From: Rhodanobacteraceae bacterium
GTDB lineage: Bacteria; Pseudomonadota; Gammaproteobacteria; Xanthomonadales; Rhodanobacteraceae
Reading direction: 5' to 3'
Assembly: GCA_003142815.1 (NCBI GenBank)
Contig: PLNP01000011.1
Location: 102,951-166,950 of the forward strand
Length of the DNA stretch: 64,000 bases
The notes under the pieces are model-generated. The model was not told where the DNA came from, did no database searches, and worked only from the letters and a program-made list of their open reading frames with translations. A program made the position numbers and the translations under genes. Shown here piece by piece: positions 1 to 8,873 of this stretch; the first letter of the stretch is position 1, and each line of letters begins with the position of its first letter.

Positions 1-2
1 AG

Positions 3-380
3 GCTGTCAATCGCGCGTATGCGTCCGCGACTCACAAATTCACCTCGTCCGAACTCACCCGTGCGATCGAGGCCGCGTACCAGGCGTATCAACCGCCGGT
101 GGTTCGCGGTCACACGCCGAAAATGAAGTACGCCCATCCAGGTGGTGCCAATCCGCCGACCATCGTGATTCACGGTTCGCGCACGAAAGAGATCGCCGAA
201 AGTTATCGGCGCTATCTCGAGAATTTCTTCCGCAAGCGCTACCGCCTCGAAGGCACGCCGATCCGCATCGAGTTCCGCGACGGAGAGAATCCGTTCGCGG
301 GCAAGCGCAACGAACTGACCGAAGGCCAACAGCGCAAGCGCAAGCGTTTGATCAAGCATGCCAAACGCAGCAAGCGTTGA
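3..380 (+). CDS. der: GTPase Der (EngA), C-terminal KH-like part, 5' truncated by window edge
   Basis: Open frame from base 3: AVNRAYASATHKFTSSELTRAIEAAYQAYQPPVVRGHTPKMKYAHPGGANPPTIVIHGSR...; typical Der C-terminus with basic tail. Confidence 0.9.
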   Translation, partial: AVNRAYASATHKFTSSELTRAIEAAYQAYQPPVVRGHTPKMKYAHPGGANPPTIVIHGSRTKEIAESYRRYLENFFRKRYRLEGTPIRIEFRDGENPFAGKRNELTEGQQRKRKRLIKHAKRSKR

Positions 381-407
381 CCTCGGAACCGTTGCTACGG
401 AAACCGC

Positions 408-1205
408 ATGGACATGACTTCGTCGCCGATCACGGCGGCGATCCTCGCCGGTGGCGCGGCGACGCGGCTCGGTGGCCGCGACAAGGGGCTCGAACCGCTC
501 GGTGGGCGACCCCTGGTCGCGTGGGTTATCGCTGCCCTGGCAGAAATGGATGCTTTCAAGCCCTCCCCTTCAAGGGGTGAAGAGGCGCGCTTGCGAGCCA
601 CAGGCTCGCGCGTCGATGAACGCCCGCAGCAGGAGCGGAGGGCCGGGTTGCTTGGCGAGGACGGGAAGTCCGAGCTTAGCAACGTGGGTGGGGATGGTGT
701 CCGCTCCGGCGAGAAACCCATCGCGGCTGAAGCCGCTCCTAGAATTGGTCGTGCGGATGTGCTGATCGTCGCGAACCGGCACCTCGACGACTACTCGCAC
801 TACGCACGCACGATCTGCGACGACATCACCGGTTTTCACGGCCCGCTCGCGGGTGTCGCCGCGGCGCTTTCAACGTCTGAAACAGACTGGCTGCTGACGG
901 TGCCGGTCGATTGTCCCGAGCCACCTCGCGATCTCGTCGTCCGTTTGCGCGGTGGCGCACTCGAATGCAGCGCGAACTGCGTCATCGTGCATGATGGCGA
1001 ACGTCGCCAACCATTGTTCGCGTTGTATCGACGCGAACTCGCCGTCTCCGCGGCAGATGGTGTCGCCGCGGGGTGGGGCGTATGGCAATGGCAGGAATCG
1101 ATCGGCGCGCGTGAGCTTGATTTTTCCGACCGGCGCCGGCAGTTTGAGAACCTCAACACGCCTGAAGATTTCACCGCTTATGCCAAGCTCCGGCTCGCTC
1201 GCTGA
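408..1205 (+). CDS. mobA: Molybdenum cofactor guanylyltransferase MobA, with an atypical insert
   Basis: N-terminal AAILAGGAATRLGGRDKGLEPLGGRPLVAWVI nucleotidyltransferase signature; followed by moeA and moeB. Confidence 0.88.
   Translation: MDMTSSPITAAILAGGAATRLGGRDKGLEPLGGRPLVAWVIAALAEMDAFKPSPSRGEEARLRATGSRVDERPQQERRAGLLGEDGKSELSNVGGDGVRSGEKPIAAEAAPRIGRADVLIVANRHLDDYSHYARTICDDITGFHGPLAGVAAALSTSETDWLLTVPVDCPEPPRDLVVRLRGGALECSANCVIVHDGERRQPLFALYRRELAVSAADGVAAGWGVWQWQESIGARELDFSDRRRQFENLNTPEDFTAYAKLRLAR
546..745 (+). repeat. Repeat-derived in-frame insertion inside mobA
   Basis: Contains hairpins CCCCTTCAAGGGG and GCGAGCCACAGGCTCGC and the arm TCGCGGCTGAAGCCGCTCCTA (721-741); encodes a low-similarity stretch between WVIAAL and VLIVANRHLDDY; boundaries approximate. 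Confidence 0.65.
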
Positions 1206-2430
1206 CTTCGCGACCCATCTCTCGGTCGACGCGGCACGGGCGCGTGTCCGTGATCTGTGTGTTCCGCGAGCATTGCCGGCGGAATCGATCGACCTTGAAC
1301 GCGCGCTTGGCCGCGTCCTCGCCAGCGATGTGATCGTGCCGCATGACCTGCCGCCATTTTCGAATTCGGCGATGGACGGTTATGCGTTGCAGGGTGCCGA
1401 TCTGGCGTCGGAAAGAGAACGCAGGTTCCGCGTCGCCGGTTGCGTGCTTGCTGGTGCGGTGCAGGTGCCGCGCTTCGAGACCGGCGAATGCATTCGCATC
1501 ACGACTGGAGCGCCGTTGCCACCCGGCGCGGACACCGTCGTCATCAAGGAACACGTCCGCATCGATGGCGATGAAATCATCGTCGAGGCGGGCCAACGGT
1601 CTGGTGCGAATGTGCGCCCGGCCGGCGAGGACTACCGCGCCGGTGAACTCGCGATGCGAGTGGGCGATCGCCTCACGCCAGCGCGGCTCGGCGTGCTCGC
1701 GTCATGCGGCCATGCGACCGCGAGGGTCGCACGCCTGCCGCGTGTCGCGTTGTTCGTCACCGGCGATGAGCTGGTGCCGCCGGATCGCCCACTCCGATTC
1801 GGCCAGATCCACGACAGCAATCGCTACAGCCTCGGCGGCTTGCTGCGCGATCTGGGCATCGAACCCGAACCGATCGCGCAGCTGCGCGACGATCGCGACG
1901 CACTGCGGGTCGCCTTGCGCGAAGCCGGCGAGTGCTGCGATGTCGTGATCAGCAGTGGCGGTGTCTCGGCCGGCGAGGCGGACTTCCTGCCCGCTGTGGT
2001 CGCCGAACTCGGCCGCGTGCATTTCTGGAAAGTGCGCATGAAGCCGGGCATGCCGGTGCTCTGTGGCGAGGTCGGCGGCGCGCTCGTGTTCGCGCTGCCG
2101 GGCAATCCGGTAGCGACGATTGCGACGTTCCTTGCGCTGGTTCGGCCGGCGTTGCTGGCGTTACAGGGCGCGAATGCTTTCGATGCACGCGTGTCCAAGG
2201 CGCGCCTCGCGGCCGCGGTTTCGAAGAAGCACGACCGCACGGAATTCCTGCGCGCACGTATCCAATCGCGCGACGATGGCGCACTCTGGGCAACGCCGCT
2301 GCCCGGCCAGGGATCGGGCATGCTGCGCGGCGTCGCCGAAGCGGACGCGTTGATTGTCGTGCCGGAACATGCCCGCGAGTTGGCGGCCGGCGAGGTCGTC
2401 GACGTGGTGCCGCTGGCCGGGATCGATTGA
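1180..2430 (+). CDS. moeA: Molybdopterin molybdenumtransferase MoeA
   Basis: MPSSGSLADFATHLSVDAARARVRD...DLPPFSNSAMDGYAL...GGVSAGEADF...ALPGNPVATI motifs; start chosen at 1180, overlapping mobA. Confidence 0.92.
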   Translation: MPSSGSLADFATHLSVDAARARVRDLCVPRALPAESIDLERALGRVLASDVIVPHDLPPFSNSAMDGYALQGADLASERERRFRVAGCVLAGAVQVPRFETGECIRITTGAPLPPGADTVVIKEHVRIDGDEIIVEAGQRSGANVRPAGEDYRAGELAMRVGDRLTPARLGVLASCGHATARVARLPRVALFVTGDELVPPDRPLRFGQIHDSNRYSLGGLLRDLGIEPEPIAQLRDDRDALRVALREAGECCDVVISSGGVSAGEADFLPAVVAELGRVHFWKVRMKPGMPVLCGEVGGALVFALPGNPVATIATFLALVRPALLALQGANAFDARVSKARLAAAVSKKHDRTEFLRARIQSRDDGALWATPLPGQGSGMLRGVAEADALIVVPEHARELAAGEVVDVVPLAGID

Positions 2431-2433
2431 GCC

Positions 2434-3594
2434 ATGAACGCGGCATCCGAAAGCAGCAGTGGCATTGCCGAGATCGATCCGGCCGAAGCGTTGTCGCGCC
2501 AGCGCGCAGGTGCGCTGTTGCTCGACGTACGCGAGGACGGCGAGCGTGCAGCTGGCATGGCCGTAGGTTCGATCGGGCTCGCGCGCGACCTGATCGCGCA
2601 GCGCATTCATGAAATCGCGCTCGATTCGCGGCGCGAGATTCTCGCGATCTGCAACAGCGGCCGACGCTCACTGCTCGCGGTGGAAACCCTGCGCGGACTC
2701 GGCTATGCACGCAGCGTGTCCGTACGCGGCGGACTCGCGCGCTGGAAGAACGAAGGCTTGCCGGTCGCGCAGGGCGCGCTCGATGCGGACGCGGCCGAGC
2801 GCTATTCGCGCCACCTCGTCCTGCCGGAAATTGGTGTTGCCGGGCAGCAGCGGCTCGCCAATGCGCGCGTCGCGCTGATCGGTGCCGGTGGCCTCGGCGC
2901 ACCGGCTGCGCTGTATCTTGCCGCAGCCGGCGTCGGGCACCTGACCCTCATCGACGACGATTACGTCGAGCGTTCAAACCTGCAGCGCCAGATCATCCAC
3001 GCCGATGCGCGTATTGGCATGCCGAAAACCGAATCTGCGCGGATCGCCCTGAATGCGCTGAACCCCGCGGTCCATGTCGACGCGATCGCCAAGCGCGTCG
3101 GTGCGGCGAATGTCGAGTCCTTGATCCGTGGGCATGATGTCGTCATCGACGGCGCCGACAATTTTCCAACGCGTTATCTGCTCAATGCAGCCTGTTTGCG
3201 ATTGCGTTTGCCGCTCGTTTACGGAGCGGTGCATCGCTTCAGCGGCCAGGTCAGCGTGTTCGATCCGCGGCGCGACGATTCACCGTGTTATCGCTGCCTG
3301 TTCGCCGAACCGCCGTCCGCGGCAGAAGCACCGAACTGCAGCGAAGCCGGCGTGCTCGGCGTGTTGCCCGGTATCGTCGGCATGCTGCAGGCAACCGAGG
3401 CGCTCAAGCTCCTGCTCGGCATCGGCACATCGCTAGTCGGACGCTTGCTGTGCTACGACGCACTCGCCGGCACGTTCCGCGAACTACGTCTGCCACGCGA
3501 TGCGGCGTGTCCTGGCTGTGGCGCCGGTGCGCGATTCACGGGCTATGAGGACATCGCACGGATTTGCGCAGTCGGCTGCCCCGATCGCGGCTGA
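2434..3594 (+). CDS. moeB: Rhodanese-like domain plus ThiF/MoeB E1-like adenylyltransferase
   Basis: N-terminal rhodanese CNSGRRS loop; RYSRHLVLPEIGVAGQQRLANARVALIGAGGLGAPAALYLAAAGVG. Confidence 0.9.
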   Translation: MNAASESSSGIAEIDPAEALSRQRAGALLLDVREDGERAAGMAVGSIGLARDLIAQRIHEIALDSRREILAICNSGRRSLLAVETLRGLGYARSVSVRGGLARWKNEGLPVAQGALDADAAERYSRHLVLPEIGVAGQQRLANARVALIGAGGLGAPAALYLAAAGVGHLTLIDDDYVERSNLQRQIIHADARIGMPKTESARIALNALNPAVHVDAIAKRVGAANVESLIRGHDVVIDGADNFPTRYLLNAACLRLRLPLVYGAVHRFSGQVSVFDPRRDDSPCYRCLFAEPPSAAEAPNCSEAGVLGVLPGIVGMLQATEALKLLLGIGTSLVGRLLCYDALAGTFRELRLPRDAACPGCGAGARFTGYEDIARICAVGCPDRG

Positions 3595-3655
3595 AGCTCC
3601 TGCGGCCCCTCGCGGTTCAACAGGATCGCTGCAAGTGCAGCCCGTCAGGCGTTGC

Positions 3656-3754
3656 GGTCGCGGCTGCGCCGCTTGCACCTTTTTCCGGTGCCCCTACAAA
3701 AAAGCGTCGTTTGTAGGAGCACCTAAAGAGGGTGCAAGCGCTGCAAGCGCGACC
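3656..3754. repeat. Intergenic palindromic repeat (GTCGCGGCTGCGCCGCTTGCACC / GGTGCAAGCGCTGCAAGCGCGAC)
   Basis: Long inverted repeat; second copy at 39955-40030 sharing CGCCGCTTGCACCTTTTTCCGGTGC. Confidence 0.85.
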
Positions 3755-3796
3755 GTGCATTGGGGAGTCGAACACATCGCCCGCCGCGGCTGTACC

Positions 3797-4093
3797 TCAG
3801 CTGTGCTTCTTCTGCGCGGCTGCGAATGCGGCCAGCTGTTCCGGGGTCGCTTCCGGCTGGTGCTTCGCCTTCCATGCGGCGAACGGTTCGCCGTAGACAT
3901 GTTCGCGGGCCGCGTCCTTGCCAAGTTGCACGCCTCGTGCTGCCGCCGCTTCGCGGTACCAATCGGCCAGACAGTTGCGGCAGAAACCGGCGCTGATCAT
4001 CAGGTCGATGTTCTGTACGTCGGTGCGCGTACGCAGATGCACGAGCAAGCGCCGAAACGCGGCAGCTTCGAGTTCGGTGTCGAGATTGGTCAT
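3797..4093 (-). CDS. DUF1244-family protein
   Basis: MTNLDTELEAAAFRRLLVHLRTRTDVQNIDLMISAGFCRNCLADWY; family recalled. Confidence 0.8.
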   Translation of the reverse strand: MTNLDTELEAAAFRRLLVHLRTRTDVQNIDLMISAGFCRNCLADWYREAAAARGVQLGKDAAREHVYGEPFAAWKAKHQPEATPEQLAAFAAAQKKHS

Positions 4094-4209
4094 GGCGTAC
4101 TCTTGGCGCGTCGTGGTGCGGCTGCGGCTCGGGACTTTCACCCGACACGTCAAGGTTTGAGCACGACAGCGCGGGCGTGGGATAATGCGCGTTTACCGCT
4201 GGAATCCCA

Positions 4210-5064
4210 ATGACTGCGCGACTTCTTGACGGCCGCCGTATCGCGGATGAAGTGCTCGATGGCGTCGCTGCCCGCGTCAAGGCGCGTGTCGCCGCGGGCA
4301 AGCGTGCGCCGGGATTGGCTGTCGTGCTGGTCGGCGCCGACCCGGCGTCGACCGTCTATGTGCGCAACAAGCGACGTGCCTGCAAACAGGTCGGATTCCG
4401 CTCCTTCGATTTCGATCTGCCGGCGACGACCGCTGAGGTCGAACTGGTCGCGTTGATCGATCGCCTGAACGCCGATGCGGACGTGCACGGCATTCTCCTG
4501 CAATTGCCGTTGCCGGCCGGCATCAGTGCGACCGCACTGATCGACCACATTGATGCGCGCAAGGATGTCGATGGATTCCAGGCCGAGAACGTCGGCCGGC
4601 TCGCCTTGCGCCAGCGCGGTTTGCGGCCATGCACGCCGAAGGGCGTGATGACCCTGCTCGCGCACACGGATCGACCGGTGCGAGGTCGTCACGCCGTGGT
4701 CGTTGGTGTGTCCAATCATGTCGGCCGGCCCCTGATTCTCGAATTGCTGCTGGCCGGTTGCACTACCACGGGTTGCCACAGGTTCACCGCGGATCTCGAG
4801 CGCGAAGTACGCCAGGGCGACATCGTCGTGGTTGCCGTGGGCCACCCCGGCCTGGTCAAGGGCGAATGGATCAAGCCGGGTGCGGTAGTGATCGATGTCG
4901 GGATCAATCGGCTCGATGACGGCCGTCTGGTCGGCGACGTCGAATTCGCACCGGCCGCCGAGCGCGCGTCGTGGATCACACCGGTGCCCGGTGGTGTCGG
5001 GCCGATGACGGTGGCGACGCTGATCGAAAACACCCTGGAAGCGGCCGAGACCTTCTTCGATTGA
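4210..5064 (+). CDS. folD: Bifunctional methylenetetrahydrofolate dehydrogenase/cyclohydrolase
   Basis: [68 protein letters not shown] motifs. Confidence 0.95.
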   Translation: MTARLLDGRRIADEVLDGVAARVKARVAAGKRAPGLAVVLVGADPASTVYVRNKRRACKQVGFRSFDFDLPATTAEVELVALIDRLNADADVHGILLQLPLPAGISATALIDHIDARKDVDGFQAENVGRLALRQRGLRPCTPKGVMTLLAHTDRPVRGRHAVVVGVSNHVGRPLILELLLAGCTTTGCHRFTADLEREVRQGDIVVVAVGHPGLVKGEWIKPGAVVIDVGINRLDDGRLVGDVEFAPAAERASWITPVPGGVGPMTVATLIENTLEAAETFFD

Positions 5065-5120
5065 AGTGGCTCGGCGAACTTGACCACAATGCGCGAAAAA
5101 CACGCGCAGGAACCCGTGAT

Positions 5121-5990
5121 ATGCGACGACATCCATTGCCAAGAATCTTGAGCTTCGTCGCCTGCGCCATTGCGCTGGGCCTTGGCGGCTGTGTGACGGT
5201 GGTCAACCGCGCCAGTCAGCACCTTGCCGACGATCTCACTGCGGGCATCCTCAATCAGGACGATGTCGCGCTCGCGCGCGATGGCATTCCATCCTGGCTA
5301 TTGCTCATCGATGGTCTGATCCAGGGCGAACCGCAAAACACAGGCTTGCTGCTCGCCGGCGCGAAACTCTATGGTGCCTACGCGGGCGGATTCGTCGACG
5401 ACAATGCGCGTGCGCAGCGCCTCTCCGCACGCAGCTTCGACTACGCCAAGCGTGCGACCTGCGTCGACATCGCGGCGCTGTGCAAACAGCTCGATGCGCC
5501 GTTCGATGCGTTCCAGGGCGAAGTCGTGAAAACGCGGCTCAAGGACGTTCCCGAGCTGTATTCGCTCGCTTCTTCATGGGCTGGGCGGATCCAGGCCAAC
5601 AGCGCCGACTGGAATGCGATAGCGGCCATTCCGAAAGTGCAGGCGCTGCTCGAACGCGTGGTTGCACTCGACCCCGATCACGCGCACGGCGAGCCGTACA
5701 TGGTTCTCGGCGTGCTCGCAACCTTGCGTCCGGCGTCGCTGGGCGGCAAGCCGGAGGAGGGCAAGGCGGATTTCGAGAAGGCCCTTGCACTGTCCGATGG
5801 CAAGAACCAGATGGTGCGCGTGCTCTATGCCCAACATTACGCGCGACTGGTGTTCGACAAGGATTTGCACGACAAGCTGTTGCACGAGGTACTGGCGGCC
5901 GACCCACACGCGCCGGGGCTTACCTTGATCAACACACTCGCACAACAACGCGCGCGCAAACTGCTCGAATCGGGCAAGGATTATTTCTGA
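5121..5990 (+). CDS. TRAP transporter TatT-family lipoprotein
   Basis: Lipoprotein signal with lipobox LGGC; directly upstream of dctPQM; TatT-like sequence. Confidence 0.8.
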   Translation: MRRHPLPRILSFVACAIALGLGGCVTVVNRASQHLADDLTAGILNQDDVALARDGIPSWLLLIDGLIQGEPQNTGLLLAGAKLYGAYAGGFVDDNARAQRLSARSFDYAKRATCVDIAALCKQLDAPFDAFQGEVVKTRLKDVPELYSLASSWAGRIQANSADWNAIAAIPKVQALLERVVALDPDHAHGEPYMVLGVLATLRPASLGGKPEEGKADFEKALALSDGKNQMVRVLYAQHYARLVFDKDLHDKLLHEVLAADPHAPGLTLINTLAQQRARKLLESGKDYF

Positions 5991-6029
5991 CGTGTCGGCG
6001 ACGGCGCACGAGTGAATTCTCCATAGGCT

Positions 6030-6055
6030 GTCATCCCGGCGAAAGCCGGAATGAC
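6030..6055. repeat. Palindromic repeat GTCATCCCGGCGAAAGCCGGAATGAC
   Basis: Near-perfect palindrome; second copy at 38357-38382. Confidence 0.85.
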
Positions 6056-6072
6056 GAAAACGGAAAAACGCA

Positions 6073-7086
6073 ATGAACACGATGAAGATTCTGGGAAGAG
6101 GTTTGTTGGTTCTGGCGATCGGCGTGAGCGCTGTGTCAGTGGATGCGGCAACGATCAAGATCGCGACCGTGGTGCCCGATGGCACCGCATGGATGCGCGA
6201 GATGCGTGCGGCCGGCGATGCGATCAAGACCAAAACCGACGGTCGCGTCGAGATCAAGTACTACCCTGGTGGCGTCATGGGCGACAGCGCGACGGTGCTG
6301 CGCAAGATCAAGATCGGCCAGTTGCAGGGCGGCGCGTTCACCGGTGGTGAAGCATCGATCATCACCAGGGACGCGCAGATCTACAGCCTGCCGTTCATGT
6401 TCCGCAACGAGGCTGAGATCGACAAGGTGCGCGCGAAACTCGATCCGCTGCTCAAACAGGAATTCGCCGCGCAAGGGTTCTCGCTGCTCGGCATCACTGG
6501 CGGCGGGTTTGCGTACCTGATGAGCACGCGCGACCTGAAGACGCGCGACGATCTCAAGGCCGCCAAGGTCTGGGTGCCACAGGGTGACAAGATTGATGAA
6601 CTGGCGTTCAAGGCCGGCGGCGTGACGCCGATTCCGTTGCCGCTGGCGGACGTCTATACTGGCTTGCAGACCGGCCTGGTCGACACCGCCGCGAACACGC
6701 CGTCGGGCGCGATCGCGTTCCAGTGGCATACCAAGCTCAAGCACATGGTCGACCTGCCGCTCACCTATGTGGTCGGCGAATTCGTGGTCGACAAGAAGGC
6801 CATCGATGCGCTAAGCGCTGCCGACCAGAAGACGGCGGATGATGAATTCCGTGCCGGTTTCGCGCGCCTCGAAAAGATCAATCGCAGCGACAACGCCGCT
6901 GCGCGTGACGCGCTGAAGCAGCAGGGCATCAGCATCAACCCGGTGGATGCCGCCGACCGCAAGAGCTGGGAAGCGATCGGCAGCGAAGTCTTCAAGCAGC
7001 TTTCCGATTCGGCCGCGCTTTCTCCGGGAATGGTCAAGGCGCTGACGGCGGCGCTGGCCGAAGTACGCGGCGGAGCGGCGCAATGA
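6073..7086 (+). CDS. TRAP transporter solute-binding protein DctP family
   Basis: Signal peptide, IKIATVVPDGTAWMREMRAAGDAIKTKTDGRVEIKYYPGGVMGD. Confidence 0.9.
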   Translation: MNTMKILGRGLLVLAIGVSAVSVDAATIKIATVVPDGTAWMREMRAAGDAIKTKTDGRVEIKYYPGGVMGDSATVLRKIKIGQLQGGAFTGGEASIITRDAQIYSLPFMFRNEAEIDKVRAKLDPLLKQEFAAQGFSLLGITGGGFAYLMSTRDLKTRDDLKAAKVWVPQGDKIDELAFKAGGVTPIPLPLADVYTGLQTGLVDTAANTPSGAIAFQWHTKLKHMVDLPLTYVVGEFVVDKKAIDALSAADQKTADDEFRAGFARLEKINRSDNAAARDALKQQGISINPVDAADRKSWEAIGSEVFKQLSDSAALSPGMVKALTAALAEVRGGAAQ

Positions 7087-7583
7087 GCGATGCCGGCGCC
7101 GCTGCACTGCGCTGGCTGGAGCGGATCGAAACCGGCCTGATCGCGGTCCTGGTGCTGGCGATGGTGCTGCTCGCTGGCGCGCAGATTCTGCTGCGCAATT
7201 TCCTCGACACCGGTCTCGCCTGGGCCGATCCGCTGCTGCGCGCGATGGTGCTCTGGGCCGCAATGCTTGGGGCACTCGCGGCGGCGCGTGACGACAAGCA
7301 CATCGGCCTCGACCTGGTCGCGCATTTCATGCGTGGCCGTGCGCGCCGCCTATTGCGTGCGGTCACGTTGCTGTTCGCTGCTGGAATCTCGGCCGCGATG
7401 GCGTGGTATGGGGTCGGTCTGGTCCGGCTCGATTATGGCTCCGGCGCGGTCGCCGGTATCCCGAACTGGTGCTTGGAAGCGATCATCCCGATCGGCTTCG
7501 GGCTGCTCGCATTGCGTCTTGCGCTACGTGCGTTTCAGCCGCCACGCAGCGATGCGCCGGCGCTCGCGCCAGAACTTCCATGA
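7083..7583 (+). CDS. TRAP transporter small permease DctQ family
   Basis: Four-helix hydrophobic protein between DctP and DctM, ATGA overlap with dctP. Confidence 0.88.
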   Translation: MSDAGAAALRWLERIETGLIAVLVLAMVLLAGAQILLRNFLDTGLAWADPLLRAMVLWAAMLGALAAARDDKHIGLDLVAHFMRGRARRLLRAVTLLFAAGISAAMAWYGVGLVRLDYGSGAVAGIPNWCLEAIIPIGFGLLALRLALRAFQPPRSDAPALAPELP

Positions 7584-8860
7584 TGCTGCTTGCGGCGTTT
7601 GTGCTGGTGCTGCTCGCCGCGCTGGGGGCGCCGCTGTTTGCGCTGATAGCGGCGGTCGCGCTGCTCGGCTTCCACGCGGCGGGGCAGGACGGCGTCGCGG
7701 TCGCAGTCGAGTTCTATCGGCTTGCCGACATGCCGGCGCTGATCGCGATTCCGCTATTCACATTGGCCGGCTATCTGCTCGCGGAGAGCAAGGCTCCGCA
7801 GCGGTTGGTACGCATCACCAACGCGTTGCTCGGCTGGCTGCCGGGCGGCCTCGCGATTGTTGCGGTGCTCGCCTGTGCGATGTTCACCGCGTTTACCGGC
7901 GCGACCGGCGTCACTATCGTCGCGCTCGGAGCGGTGCTGTATCCGGCGTTGCTGCAAGCAAACTACGGTGAGCGTTTTTCGCTGGGTTTGCTGACTTCGT
8001 CGGGCAGTCTCGGCCTGATCCTGGTGCCGTCGATGCCGCTGATCCTGTACGGCGTTGTCGCGCAGCAGTTCCACACCACGCCGCCGGTCAGCATCAACGA
8101 CCTGTTCAAGGCCGGCATCCTGCCGTGCGCGCTGATGGTGTTGCTGCTCGGCATCTACAGCGTCTGGCACGCGCGCCGCGTCGGCGTCACCCGCGAACGT
8201 GTCAGCGGCCAGGAGCTTCGCGCCGCGTTGCTCGGCGCGGCATGGGAAATTCCGCTGCCGTTCGTGATCCTCGGCGGCATCTATTCGGGCAGGCTCGCCG
8301 CGTCGGAAGCCGCGGCGGCGACCGCGTTGTACGTGCTGATCGTGACCGTGCTGATCCGTCGCGAAATTCCGCTCGTGAAGCTGCCGAAAGTCGCGCGCGA
8401 AGCGATGCTGCTGGTCGGGGTGATCCTGGTCATTCTCGGCTTCTCGCTCGCGCTGACGAACTGGCTGATCGACGCCGAAGTGCCGGAGAAACTGTTCACC
8501 GCGATCCAGGCCAGCATCACCAGCCGCACTACGTTCCTGCTCGTGCTGAATGCGTTTCTGCTCGTGTTTGGCATGCTGCTCGAAGGTTTTCCAGCGATCA
8601 TCATCCTGGTGCCCCTGGTGCTGCCGGTCGCGCTGCATTACGGCGTCGACCCGGTTCACCTCGGCATCTTGTTCCTCGCCAACCTGCAGCTCGGCATCTT
8701 CCTGCCGCCGCTCGGCATGAACCTGTTCATTGCGAGCATGCGCTTCAACAAACCGGTGCTGACCCTGGTCCGTGCGACCCTGCCGTTTTTCCTGATCATG
8801 CTGGCCGCGGTACTGGCGATCACGTATTGGCCGGAGCTGTCGCTGGCGCTGGTGCGTTGA
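7580..8860 (+). CDS. TRAP transporter large permease DctM family
   Basis: MMLLAAFVLVLLAALGAPLFALIAAVALLGF...FTAFTGATGVTIVALG; multi-TM, overlaps dctQ. Confidence 0.92.
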   Translation: MMLLAAFVLVLLAALGAPLFALIAAVALLGFHAAGQDGVAVAVEFYRLADMPALIAIPLFTLAGYLLAESKAPQRLVRITNALLGWLPGGLAIVAVLACAMFTAFTGATGVTIVALGAVLYPALLQANYGERFSLGLLTSSGSLGLILVPSMPLILYGVVAQQFHTTPPVSINDLFKAGILPCALMVLLLGIYSVWHARRVGVTRERVSGQELRAALLGAAWEIPLPFVILGGIYSGRLAASEAAAATALYVLIVTVLIRREIPLVKLPKVAREAMLLVGVILVILGFSLALTNWLIDAEVPEKLFTAIQASITSRTTFLLVLNAFLLVFGMLLEGFPAIIILVPLVLPVALHYGVDPVHLGILFLANLQLGIFLPPLGMNLFIASMRFNKPVLTLVRATLPFFLIMLAAVLAITYWPELSLALVR

Positions 8861-8873
8861 ATCCAGGCCGCGC

